From Oscillatoria sp. FACHB-1406 (GTDB lineage: Bacteria > Cyanobacteriota > Cyanobacteriia > Cyanobacteriales > Spirulinaceae), in NCBI RefSeq assembly GCF_014698145.1, contig NZ_JACJSM010000017.1:1-64000 (forward strand): a stretch of DNA of 64,000 nt. Direction: 5' to 3'. The notes beneath the pieces are model-generated. The model ran no database searches and was not told the DNA's origin. It saw only the letters and a list, made by a program, of their open reading frames with translations. How positions within the stretch are numbered: position 1 is the stretch's first letter; the number at the start of each line of letters is the position of its first letter. A program made the position numbers and the translations under genes. Positions 19,488 through 26,846 of this stretch are shown here, piece after piece.

Positions 19488-19715
19488 ATGCGCTTTCTAC
19501 TAACTAAGGTTTTCAAGAAAGTACCCGAAGGATATATTAGTTTTGTTGAAGAATTACCTGGAGCTAACACCCAAGCTGATACTATTGAGGAAGCTCGCTC
19601 AAACCTAGAAGAGGCTATTGAGTTAGTTCTTAATGCTAATCGTTCGCTTTCCGAAGAACAGCTTCTTGCTATTCTGGCGGTAGCAGGTAGTGCGCGAGTT
19701 CGGGATACCGAATAA
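19488..19715 (+). CDS. HicB-like antitoxin, C-terminus apparently replaced
   Basis: A 75-residue protein. Residues 1-60 match the HicB partial RNase-H-like fold (VPEGYISFVEELPGANTQ, then IEEARSNLEEAIELVLNANR). The usual C-terminal strand (GQEVIREP-type) is missing. The last 15 or so residues instead read antisense through the end of the convergent PIN gene, with which it overlaps by 47 bp. No hicA is adjacent. This looks like a recombination junction that removed the HicB tail and HicA, leaving a possibly non-functional antitoxin. Confidence 0.7.
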   Translation: MRFLLTKVFKKVPEGYISFVEELPGANTQADTIEEARSNLEEAIELVLNANRSLSEEQLLAILAVAGSARVRDTE

Positions 19716-20076
19716 ATAAGCCGTCAACACTGGCGAGTTTAGCTTCATATTCTAGGGCCGTGGCGATAATTGCGCGATCGAAAGGATCTTTATGAATAGA
19801 AGACAGATTGACCGCACGACAAGCAATTTTAGGAGTAAAAGGTAGGAGGTTAATTTGTGCTGGTTCTAACGCTTCTTGTAACCATAAGTTGACGGGACAA
19901 GGTAATTCTAAACGTCTTCTTTTGTTAGCGATTGCAATTTCATAACAGGATAAAGCAGATACCCCCACTTCTTCCGCTGTTTCAATGCGGTCTTGCCAGG
20001 ATAAAGGGAATCGTTCAAACTCCCGATTTATCCACCAAAACCAAATATGGGTATCCAGCACAATTATTTCAGACAT
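19669..20076 (-). CDS. vapC: PIN-domain toxin (VapC family)
   Basis: A 135-residue PIN-domain ribonuclease, the toxin of a type II pair. The first acidic residue lies in IIVLDTHIWFWW, followed by ALSCYEIA and the HKDPFDRAIIATAL segment with the third acidic cluster. ASVDGLF near the end holds the last acidic residue. The start overlaps the antitoxin gene at 20064-20288 by 13 bp, the normal arrangement. The 3' end overlaps the HicB-like gene head to head. Confidence 0.85.
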   Translation of the reverse strand: MSEIIVLDTHIWFWWINREFERFPLSWQDRIETAEEVGVSALSCYEIAIANKRRRLELPCPVNLWLQEALEPAQINLLPFTPKIACRAVNLSSIHKDPFDRAIIATALEYEAKLASVDGLFIRYPELAHYLLPPE

Positions 20077-20288
20077 TCCCAATCTTCTTCATCGACAATT
20101 GGACTCACTATATCTCCTAAAAGTTTAGCTTTACCAGCAATTGATGCTGGTGGAAATCGACGTTTCTTTTCAGATTCAACTTTTTCTTCCAGAACAGTAA
20201 TAATGAGACGAGCAGTCTCAACAGTTGGCTTTTCATCCAACCACTTTACTTCGCCATTTTCATAAATTGCTTCATAGCTTTTTAACAT
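20064..20288 (-). CDS. Antitoxin partner of the PIN toxin
   Basis: A 74-residue protein starting MLKSYEAIYENGEVKWLDEK, the DUF104/DUF2281-like antitoxin form used with VapC toxins in cyanobacteria. The middle ARLIITVLEEKVESEKKRR forms the dimer-strand and linker region, and the acidic C-terminus IVDEEDWECLK probably binds the toxin. It is encoded first and overlaps the toxin by 13 bp, so the pair is translationally coupled and probably autoregulated. Confidence 0.8.
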   Translation of the reverse strand: MLKSYEAIYENGEVKWLDEKPTVETARLIITVLEEKVESEKKRRFPPASIAGKAKLLGDIVSPIVDEEDWECLK

Positions 20289-20350
20289 CTTTAATTCCTC
20301 TGAGCTAGTGCCTAGGTTGTTCTATTTTAGCGAAAAAGTAGCGCAGTCCA

Positions 20351-20490
20351 GTAGGGTGGGCAAGGTAACGAGTAGGATTGTTTGCGAGATTCATTAAAAT
20401 AACCTTGCCTACCAACCTAGTCGTGGTGGGGATTGCTGCTACACCTCAAAGCTTGAAGAGTGAACTTTAAATTGGCAATGTCTACCGCTG
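20351..20490. repeat. Dispersed repeat, copy B (degenerate)
   Basis: The left arm (GTAGGGTGGGCAAGGT through ACCTTGCCTACCAACC) is nearly identical to copies A and C. The core has drifted and resembles copy A in orientation (ends ACTTTAAATTGGC). It sits in the 403-bp spacer 20289-20691, which otherwise holds only AT-rich sequence before xisH. Confidence 0.85.
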
Positions 20491-20691
20491 TTCATTTGCG
20501 TTACATTGAAGGAAGTAAGCGCGATCGATAATTTCGAGTATTGGGCAATTTAACTAACTGCAAAACCATCGTACTGGCGGATAAAAGGAGAATGGTAGGC
20601 TAGGAGAATATCTGTTTTAAAAATTCCAGCTTCAATAAATTCTTTATCAAAATGGTCTTATAATGAAAGAATGCGCTATCTCAATCTTATC

Positions 20692-21126
20692 ATGCCAGCC
20701 AAAGACGTTTACCATGATTCCGTAAAACAGGCACTCATCAATGATGGCTGGACAATTCTCAAGGAAAACTACGAACTGGAGTACGGGGGAGATAACTTAT
20801 ATCCAGATTTTGCTGCCGAGAAATCTATTGCTGCAACCCGAGACAAAGAAAGAATACTTGTGGAAGTCAAAAGCTTCATCGGACGATCTTTCATTACTGA
20901 CCTACAAGCTACCATCGGTCAGTACATCATGTACAAAGAAGTTGTCGAAGCTCAAACCCTGGATTTCAAGCTATACTTGGCAATTCCAGCTAACTTGTAC
21001 GATAATAAATTTCAAACCCCACTAGCTCAATTAATGATTCAAAAAAACCAAGTTAACCTATTGGTTTTCGATCCAATCCAGGAGGTCATTGAAAGATGGA
21101 TAAACTCGATCGCTACCGAAGCTTAA
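20692..21126 (+). CDS. xisH: XisH family protein, PD-(D/E)XK nuclease-like
   Basis: A 144-residue protein related to XisH, known as a factor controlling excision of the fdxN element in Nostoc. The start MPAKDVYHDSVKQALINDGW is characteristic. The pattern PDF (D39) followed by LVEVKSF (E58, K60) is the metal-binding signature of PD-(D/E)XK endonucleases, so the fold supports a nuclease. It overlaps xisI by 31 bp. No XisF recombinase or excision element is visible, so a role here in excision is unproven and a toxin-antitoxin or defence role is possible. Confidence 0.88.
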   Translation: MPAKDVYHDSVKQALINDGWTILKENYELEYGGDNLYPDFAAEKSIAATRDKERILVEVKSFIGRSFITDLQATIGQYIMYKEVVEAQTLDFKLYLAIPANLYDNKFQTPLAQLMIQKNQVNLLVFDPIQEVIERWINSIATEA

Positions 21127-21431
21127 TCCAAAAAATCCTAGAAGAATATCAGCAGCTAGGATCGGGCAATTCCGATGTCGAATCTGTCTTGCTGCTCGAT
21201 CCGAAGAGCGAGCATTATCTTCTCATAAAGATGGGTTGGCATCAAGATAATCGCATCAACTGCAATGTCCTTCACGTTCGCCTGAAAGACGGAAAAATCT
21301 GGATTGAAGAAGACCGGACTGAGGACGGTATTGCAACCGATTTACTCCAAGCAGGGGTGTCCCGTGAAGATATTGTCCTCGCCTTTCATCCACCGCGTTT
21401 GCGTCAGTTTACTGAATTTGCAACTGCGTAA
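21096..21431 (+). CDS. xisI: XisI family protein
   Basis: A 111-residue partner of XisH, starting MDKLDRYRSLIQKILEEYQQ. The core HYLLIKMGWHQDNRINCNVLHV and WIEEDRTEDGIATDLLQAGV are typical of the family, and the C-terminal HPPRLRQFTEFA is conserved. The ATG lies inside the 3' end of xisH, so the two are translationally coupled. Function is unknown beyond its constant association with XisH. Confidence 0.88.
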   Translation: MDKLDRYRSLIQKILEEYQQLGSGNSDVESVLLLDPKSEHYLLIKMGWHQDNRINCNVLHVRLKDGKIWIEEDRTEDGIATDLLQAGVSREDIVLAFHPPRLRQFTEFATA

Positions 21432-21599
21432 CGCGATTACTCTTAGAGAAAGCATCGCACATCGCGCATCAAGAGCGATCGCGCACTTATCTAATTCACA
21501 GCCAACAAACCCGACATATTCAGCACTTTTTCTGACCAGATTTTTACCTGTTCGCTAACTTTTATTCGCTGCTGAACGTCCGATCGAATCTTTGTAAAC

Positions 21600-21738
21600 G
21601 TAGGGTGGGCAAGGTAACGAGTAGGATTGTTTGAGAGATTTATTAAGATAACCTTGCCCACCAACCTAGTCGTGGTGGGCATTGCCGATTTAAAATTGTG
21701 CCATAAGTCAAAAGGTCTTGCGGCAATGTCTACCCTAC
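21600..21738. repeat. Dispersed 139-bp repeat, copy C, core inverted
   Basis: Same length and arm orientation as copy A, but the core at 21684-21724 is the exact reverse complement (41 of 41 bases) of the core of copy A at 18898-18938. It ends TACCCTAC, closing the terminal inverted repeat with GTAGGGT. Nothing else was found in the spacer 21432-21883. Confidence 0.92.
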
Positions 21739-21883
21739 AAAAAGCCATACAAATACGTTGAAACTTTTCACGTAATACCAATTGAATATGACGTTGTACA
21801 GAATTGACTCTGCTCAATTTTGGGTTAAGAGATTGGTGCGTTACACTGTCGCTAACACACCCTACTTTTGATTCTATGAAAAG

Positions 21884-22639
21884 TTACGAGGGCGAAGGCG
21901 GATAAATGCTCAGACATTGTACCGCTCGCAAGGTTGCAGCAGCCGCATAATTTCGCTGGGCGGGCGCGTTGGGGGCAAATTTAGTCCCTTTTTCATCGAG
22001 ATACGTTGCAACTCTTTGTTGAAAACAGTAAGAAGACATCTGCTGAATTTTATTTTCAGCCCAATGTCCCCGAACATCGGAGAAGGGAAGCGGTGGGAGT
22101 GCGCCGAGGAATTGTTGCGCGTCCCAGTTACCGCGCCATTCTACCAAAAAGCGATCGACCGCATCCAACATAACGATGAGTTCGGCACGGGTGACGGTTT
22201 GGGTGGGACGAAAAGTACCGTCTGGATAGCCGCGTATAATGCCTAAATCTTTCATGTATTGAATCTTGGCAGCACTCCAACGATTTTTACTCGTGTCGGG
22301 GAAAGGATTGCTGCTGACTTGAGTTGGAACTTTAGGCAAAGGTTTAGGAGTGGGGGGAGAGGAAAGGTTAAGGTTCGTTAAAGGAACTTTCGGCATCGCG
22401 TCTACCATAATTGATAGCAATTGTTCTCGCGTCAGAGATTCTCGCGGTCGAAAGGTTCGGTCTGGGAAACCGGATACAATACCAGAACGAGCAGCAGTGT
22501 CGATTTCTCCGACATAGGTATCTCCTTCAATATCCAAAAATTGCCTTTCTGGTGCGGGTTGTGCGGAAACCGGGAGGTATGGGGCTGCGATTAAACTTGT
22601 TAAAACCAAAAACCGAGAGATAGTCGAACGGTACTGCAT
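21884..22639 (-). CDS. Secreted SLH-domain protein
   Basis: A 251-residue exported protein. The signal peptide (MQYRSTISRFLVLTSLIAAP, ending near PVSAQ) is followed by S-layer-homology repeats: one ending GIVSGFPDRTFRPRESLTRE, a proline-rich linker with TPKPLPKVPTQ, a second ending GIIRGYPDGTFRPTQTVTRA, and a weaker third (PFSDVRGHWAENKIQQM). SLH modules bind peptidoglycan-linked glycans, so a cell-wall role is likely. A second ATG at 22651 would add four residues. It is divergent from the transglutaminase-like gene. Confidence 0.88.
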   Translation of the reverse strand: MQYRSTISRFLVLTSLIAAPYLPVSAQPAPERQFLDIEGDTYVGEIDTAARSGIVSGFPDRTFRPRESLTREQLLSIMVDAMPKVPLTNLNLSSPPTPKPLPKVPTQVSSNPFPDTSKNRWSAAKIQYMKDLGIIRGYPDGTFRPTQTVTRAELIVMLDAVDRFLVEWRGNWDAQQFLGALPPLPFSDVRGHWAENKIQQMSSYCFQQRVATYLDEKGTKFAPNAPAQRNYAAAATLRAVQCLSIYPPSPS

Positions 22640-22720
22640 ATGCGATCGCATTCAAAATGTAGTATTCTTGCAACGAGATGATAACTTTCGTTATCTGGAC
22701 TGGCTATTGCCCCTTTTTTT

Positions 22721-23368
22721 ATGGACACTTCCATCACTACAAGCGAGGGGTTCTCGATTCGCGAATTTTTGTTCGAGAATTCTATGCAGGATTACCTCAA
22801 ACCCACAGAAATTATTGATTGGCAACATCCCCAAGTTCTCAGCCTCGCTCGCGATTTAGCTGGCGATCGCGCGGACTCCACCGCTATTGCTAAAATCTGT
22901 TTTGAGTGGGTGCGCGACGAAATTCGCCACAGTTGCGATTATCGCCTCAATCCCGTAACCTGCCGCGCTTCCGACGTTCTCGAATTTCGCACGGGCTATT
23001 GCTTTGCCAAAAGTCACTTACTGGCTGCCTTACTGAGGGCAAATGGCATTCCCGCAGGATTTTGCTATCAACGTCTCAGTATCAACGACGATGGCGCGCC
23101 CTATTCCTTGCACGGATTTAATGCTGTTTATTTGCCTGAATGGGGATGGTATCGTGTCGATGCACGGGGAAATAAGCTGGGGGTGAATGCTAAGTTTGTT
23201 CCGCCCGAAGAATGTCTGGCGTATCAACCGCGTTTGCCGGGAGAATGCGATTTTCCAGAGATTTTTCCCGAACCTTTAGCGGTTGTAATTGAAGCGTTGC
23301 AAGCACATCAAACTTGGGATGGTTTATTGAAAAATTTACCCGATCGCGTTTCGGTTTTAAACAGTTAA
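22721..23368 (+). CDS. Transglutaminase-like cysteine protease-fold protein
   Basis: A 215-residue transglutaminase-core protein. The catalytic cysteine lies in RTGYCFAKSHLLAALLRANG, the histidine in SLHGFNAVYLPEWGWYRVDA and the aspartate at the end of that stretch, in the right order and spacing. Such proteins in bacteria hydrolyse or transfer peptide bonds, often on envelope substrates. No signal peptide is seen, so this one is probably cytoplasmic. It is a single gene, followed by a MITE-like element. Confidence 0.85.
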   Translation: MDTSITTSEGFSIREFLFENSMQDYLKPTEIIDWQHPQVLSLARDLAGDRADSTAIAKICFEWVRDEIRHSCDYRLNPVTCRASDVLEFRTGYCFAKSHLLAALLRANGIPAGFCYQRLSINDDGAPYSLHGFNAVYLPEWGWYRVDARGNKLGVNAKFVPPEECLAYQPRLPGECDFPEIFPEPLAVVIEALQAHQTWDGLLKNLPDRVSVLNS

Positions 23369-23400
23369 AGATGCACTCAAAGAGTTCCGCACCAATTAGA

Positions 23401-23622
23401 GCATTGCAGTGCATATTGGTGTCAACTTAAGCATGAGTGTTTGTTATAGCGTCATCCCAGCCCTCACCCCCCCGACCCCCCTCTCCCAATTTTGGGCGAG
23501 GGGGGAGAAGAATTCTCTCTTGCTCCCCTCTCCCAGGGTTGGGAGAGGGGCTGGGGGTGAGGGCGATTCCACTTTCTGAGTGGGGTTTCACGTTAAGTTG
23601 ACACCCATGTGCAGTGCAATGC
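23401..23622. mobile_element. MITE-like element, 222 bp, with 30-bp terminal inverted repeats
   Basis: The left end 23401-23430 (GCATTGCAGTGCATATTGGT...) and the right end 23593-23622 are inverted repeats matching at 27 of 30 positions. Inside, CCCTCACCCC and GGGGTGAGGG (about 23461-23572) form a second inverted pair enclosing two CCCTCTCCC-type hairpins. There is no open reading frame and no clear target duplication. The inner CCCCTCTCCCA palindrome recurs alone at 37116-37142. The rest of the spacer to 23746 is AT-rich. Confidence 0.75.
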
Positions 23623-23746
23623 CCCTACAAATAAAATTTAGTTCATCAGGAATGGGAATTGGCATAAGTTTGCCTACCATTCAAAACTGCTGAAATCGGC
23701 ACTTGAGAGCAATTTTTAATTTTCAATTTTTAATTTCGCGAAATTA

Positions 23747-26185
23747 TTAAAAGTCCCGAATCACGCCTTGTTCGACCGATCGCACCCCACTGCCTTCAAA
23801 AGGTCGCGGCGAACCGTTCCAGTTGAAATCGCTGATACGCAAGCTAATCGCTGCCAGACCGAGGACGGGGTTATAGCGCAAGAGAATATTATGGGTGCGG
23901 CGACTGTATTCAAACAGGTAATCGGTACTAATTTCCTTACCCGTATTGAGGTTCAATTGCGTTTGAAACCCAAAGCGGAAGGGGCCGTAAATTTGTTGCG
24001 TAATCCCAAAAGAAAGGGTACGAGTATCGACGATGCGATCGAATAAAAATGGAGATTGAGTCCCGCGAATTGACTCGGAATAGGTAATATTGAACCCGGT
24101 ATAGTCGAGGAACGGGCGAGAAAAATGTCCGAACTGCCCTAACAAACCGATACTGCCGGTTAATGTCGGCTGAGTGTCGCCGTTGCTGTAATAACTGGCA
24201 ACACCCGCAAGTTGAGTCGTGAGTTGAAGGTTGGGAACGACAGGTCTGGGGGTGTAGCGCAAACCCTGGTCGGGGGTAGCGGGGAGTGCTTCGCCCGTCC
24301 AGAGGGTGAAGTAGCGGGTGAGGGTGGCTGCGCCTTGGTAGCGCGTCAAACTAATGCGGTTGTTGTCGCGGATGGCGGGAAGCAGGTCGAGGCGGTCGGT
24401 ATCGGCGTTGATGAATTGCAAGCTGGCTTGGTAGTTGAGCAAAATGCCCGTATCGCCGAGGGGAATGGTGGGGGAGGCTAAAACGGCCCCAAAGCTGCTT
24501 TGGACGGTCTGGAAGCCCAAAGAACCGTTGAAGAGGCGATCGCGGTAGTTCCCTTCTACCGTTAACGTATGGGTGTAATTAAAAATATCGAGGAGTTGGT
24601 TGAGCTTGCTATTAAGGCGCAGGTTGTTTTCGTAGTCGTCGAGTTGTAAGCTGCTTAGGGAGGCTTTCGCGGTCAGCCAAGTGCGATCGCTAAATTGCGC
24701 TTCGAGATTGCCACGCAGCCCAAAAGCGCTAGGAACGATACCCCGCCCATCCAAAATCGATCGCTGAATTAAATATTGCGGCGTGAGTTGAAAGCGGATG
24801 CGATCGCTGCGATAAATATCAAAGGAACGTTCTATAAACAGCCCACCGCGATCGCGTTCATCGTAACCGATGGTAAATAAAGCCGGATCTCGCTCGCGGC
24901 GATCGAAAACAAAGCGGCGCGGAAATAACGGCAAGGCTAGCCCTTGGTCGAATACCAAGCGCGGATTATCCAAGACTAATTCATCCTGCAACGGGCCGAT
25001 ATTTCTCACTGTGGCAGTATCGGCGCGCACTTCCAACTCTGGCGGCGAAAATGGATCGTTGGTAACGCGAACGTCCCGCCCGCGCCAGACTTCGCCATCG
25101 AATTCGATTTGCGCCGCCTCAAAACGCTGGCGGTTGAGCGTTCCCTGTCCGCCTGCTGCTGGGAAACTGGTTCCCGGCGTAGCTGCCCCGATTCCGCCGA
25201 CGGTGAAGCTATATCCTTGGGTAGCGCTAACTCCGTTGACGGGTTGTTCGGCGAGTAAGCGATCGCTTAACGGTCGCCCCAGCACGGCAGGATCGCCAAT
25301 TCTCGGTGCAGAATCTCGGGCGATATTGGGTTGATAGATTTCGCCGCTGGCATTTTCAATAATGCCTTTATCCTGGACAAAGAAATACTCAAATCGTTCG
25401 CCGCGCAAGGTTTGATCGCCGCGTTTAAGGGCGACATTTCCTTCCGCTACCACGACGCGATTGCGTAAATTAACCTGCACGCGATCGCCTGTAATCACGC
25501 CTTTTGAGAAGCGCATCACTGCATTCCCCGTTGCCGTCACAATGCCGCGTTTTTGGTCGTATTCTTGGCGATCGGAGGTAATTTCAACGATATCTTCAGG
25601 GTCGAGGGTAACGGGAGGATAGGGGGAGGGCGACGGGGAGACGGGGGGAGATTCTTGAGAAGAAGCATCGGGAATGGGAAGTTCTTGGGCTGGCTGCGAT
25701 TCCAAAGTCGGCAGCGTCATCTGGAATTCTTGCACCTGTCCGCCGCGTTCTTGGGTAATGATGCGCGCGCCGCCACTGCCGCGTTCTTGTCGTTGCGTCA
25801 AACTCGGAATTAACAGGTTTTGTAAGGAGGTTGAGGCAACGAGGACGCTATTATCTGCGGTTTCGGAAGGTGCAGCAGGCGTACTTTCAGCCACCTCGGG
25901 CGCGTTCTCACGAATGCGATAACCCACCGAAATGGGCGGACCTAAATCGGCAGCCGTACCATCTGTGGCGTAGGGTTGGCGGTATTCCGAAGCTTCGGGG
26001 GCAAAGGTTTCGGGGGAGGAGGGCGCAGCCGAGGAAAGCGCTAATTGTTGCGGAAGAGACGCTTGGGGAGACTCGGCAATCGGAACGACGGTTTCGGGGG
26101 AAGACTCCGTTAAGTTGCTGGAAGTCTGTGCAGCAACGGGTTGAACGACAGCAGGGATTTCGGGCGGAACAACGGGGACAGACAT
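23747..26185 (-). CDS. DUF3769/LptA-LptD-like outer-membrane protein
   Basis: About 812 residues. A proline- and serine-rich N-terminal third is followed by an LptA/OstA-like beta-jellyroll (VEITSDRQEYDQKRGIV, VVVAEGNVALKRGDQTLRGE) and then a C-terminal beta-barrel region with alternating aromatic strands, ending VRSVEQGVIRDF with a terminal phenylalanine as in outer-membrane proteins. This is the cyanobacterial DUF3769 architecture, thought to correspond to LptD. MSVPVVPPEIPAVVQPV at 26185 is the preferred start; a further start at 26227 is possible. No signal peptide was obvious. Confidence 0.82.
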   Translation of the reverse strand: MSVPVVPPEIPAVVQPVAAQTSSNLTESSPETVVPIAESPQASLPQQLALSSAAPSSPETFAPEASEYRQPYATDGTAADLGPPISVGYRIRENAPEVAESTPAAPSETADNSVLVASTSLQNLLIPSLTQRQERGSGGARIITQERGGQVQEFQMTLPTLESQPAQELPIPDASSQESPPVSPSPSPYPPVTLDPEDIVEITSDRQEYDQKRGIVTATGNAVMRFSKGVITGDRVQVNLRNRVVVAEGNVALKRGDQTLRGERFEYFFVQDKGIIENASGEIYQPNIARDSAPRIGDPAVLGRPLSDRLLAEQPVNGVSATQGYSFTVGGIGAATPGTSFPAAGGQGTLNRQRFEAAQIEFDGEVWRGRDVRVTNDPFSPPELEVRADTATVRNIGPLQDELVLDNPRLVFDQGLALPLFPRRFVFDRRERDPALFTIGYDERDRGGLFIERSFDIYRSDRIRFQLTPQYLIQRSILDGRGIVPSAFGLRGNLEAQFSDRTWLTAKASLSSLQLDDYENNLRLNSKLNQLLDIFNYTHTLTVEGNYRDRLFNGSLGFQTVQSSFGAVLASPTIPLGDTGILLNYQASLQFINADTDRLDLLPAIRDNNRISLTRYQGAATLTRYFTLWTGEALPATPDQGLRYTPRPVVPNLQLTTQLAGVASYYSNGDTQPTLTGSIGLLGQFGHFSRPFLDYTGFNITYSESIRGTQSPFLFDRIVDTRTLSFGITQQIYGPFRFGFQTQLNLNTGKEISTDYLFEYSRRTHNILLRYNPVLGLAAISLRISDFNWNGSPRPFEGSGVRSVEQGVIRDF

Positions 26186-26405
26186 TGTTTTGTTTAGGAA
26201 CCAGCTAGCGGGAACGGCGACCCGCAAACAGCGGTTAGCGACCCGTTATCAACGCCGGGACAAACGTTTTTGCCCGGATCGTACCCCATTTTACCCGCGA
26301 TCGCGAAAATATCCGGTCGTCAGGTAAATTTAAGTCGTTGAAGAAAACGAGTCGCCAATTTTGAGATTCGCGTTACTGCCAGCGCTGGGCGCTAGATCTC
26401 GCTTA

Positions 26406-26522
26406 CTACTCTAAGTCCCGACGGTTGGGGTTACGAGAAGGATCGCTCGAAAGGAAACCGAACACGAACAACAGCACGAAGAACGTGATAACAATGTAAA
26501 CAGCAATTTTGAGAGTCGCCAT
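26406..26522 (-). CDS. psbI: Photosystem II reaction centre protein I
   Basis: A 38-residue single-span membrane protein. The translation starts [20 protein letters not shown] and ends [14 protein letters not shown], matching PsbI over its full length. PsbI binds beside D1 and CP43 in photosystem II and helps early assembly. Residue 2 is alanine where many cyanobacteria have leucine. It is monocistronic by spacing. Confidence 0.97.
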   Translation of the reverse strand: MATLKIAVYIVITFFVLLFVFGFLSSDPSRNPNRRDLE

Positions 26523-26652
26523 ATTTTTACCGATCGCAAATGCAAGATTTCAGTTCCCCGCAGCCAAAAATTTAGCCCCGGAGTTTGGTTTTTCTTAAGA
26601 TAGCCATCTTATCATACCGAAATACGTGCCTTTTTTTTGGGCGCTGGGCGAT

Positions 26653-26837
26653 CGAGTGATGAGTGATGGATGCTGAATGCTGAATTATGAGTGATGAGGG
26701 GTGAGTTGTGAGGAATGAGGGATAAATGCTGAATTATGAATGCTAAATCATAAGTTGTGAAGGGTGAATGATGAGTTGTGACAGGTGAACTCTGAATTAC
26801 AAATTACGAACTACAAATTACGAATTACGAATTAAAA
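26653..26837. repeat. Low-complexity spacer of degenerate short repeats
   Basis: Runs of 'gatgagtgatg', 'tgctgaattatga' and 'aattacgaattacga' fill most of the 324-bp spacer before tex. This is slipped-repeat sequence common between cyanobacterial genes. No gene or RNA is seen. Confidence 0.7.
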
Positions 26838-26846
26838 ACCACTCTA

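Noticed and set aside
18971-19570. 199-codon minus-strand open frame
   Set aside because: Antisense to the antitoxin-like and HicB-like genes, with composition unlike a real protein and no known family.
26653-26837. Possible CRISPR-like repeat array
   Set aside because: Units are short, degenerate and not separated by unique spacers of constant length.
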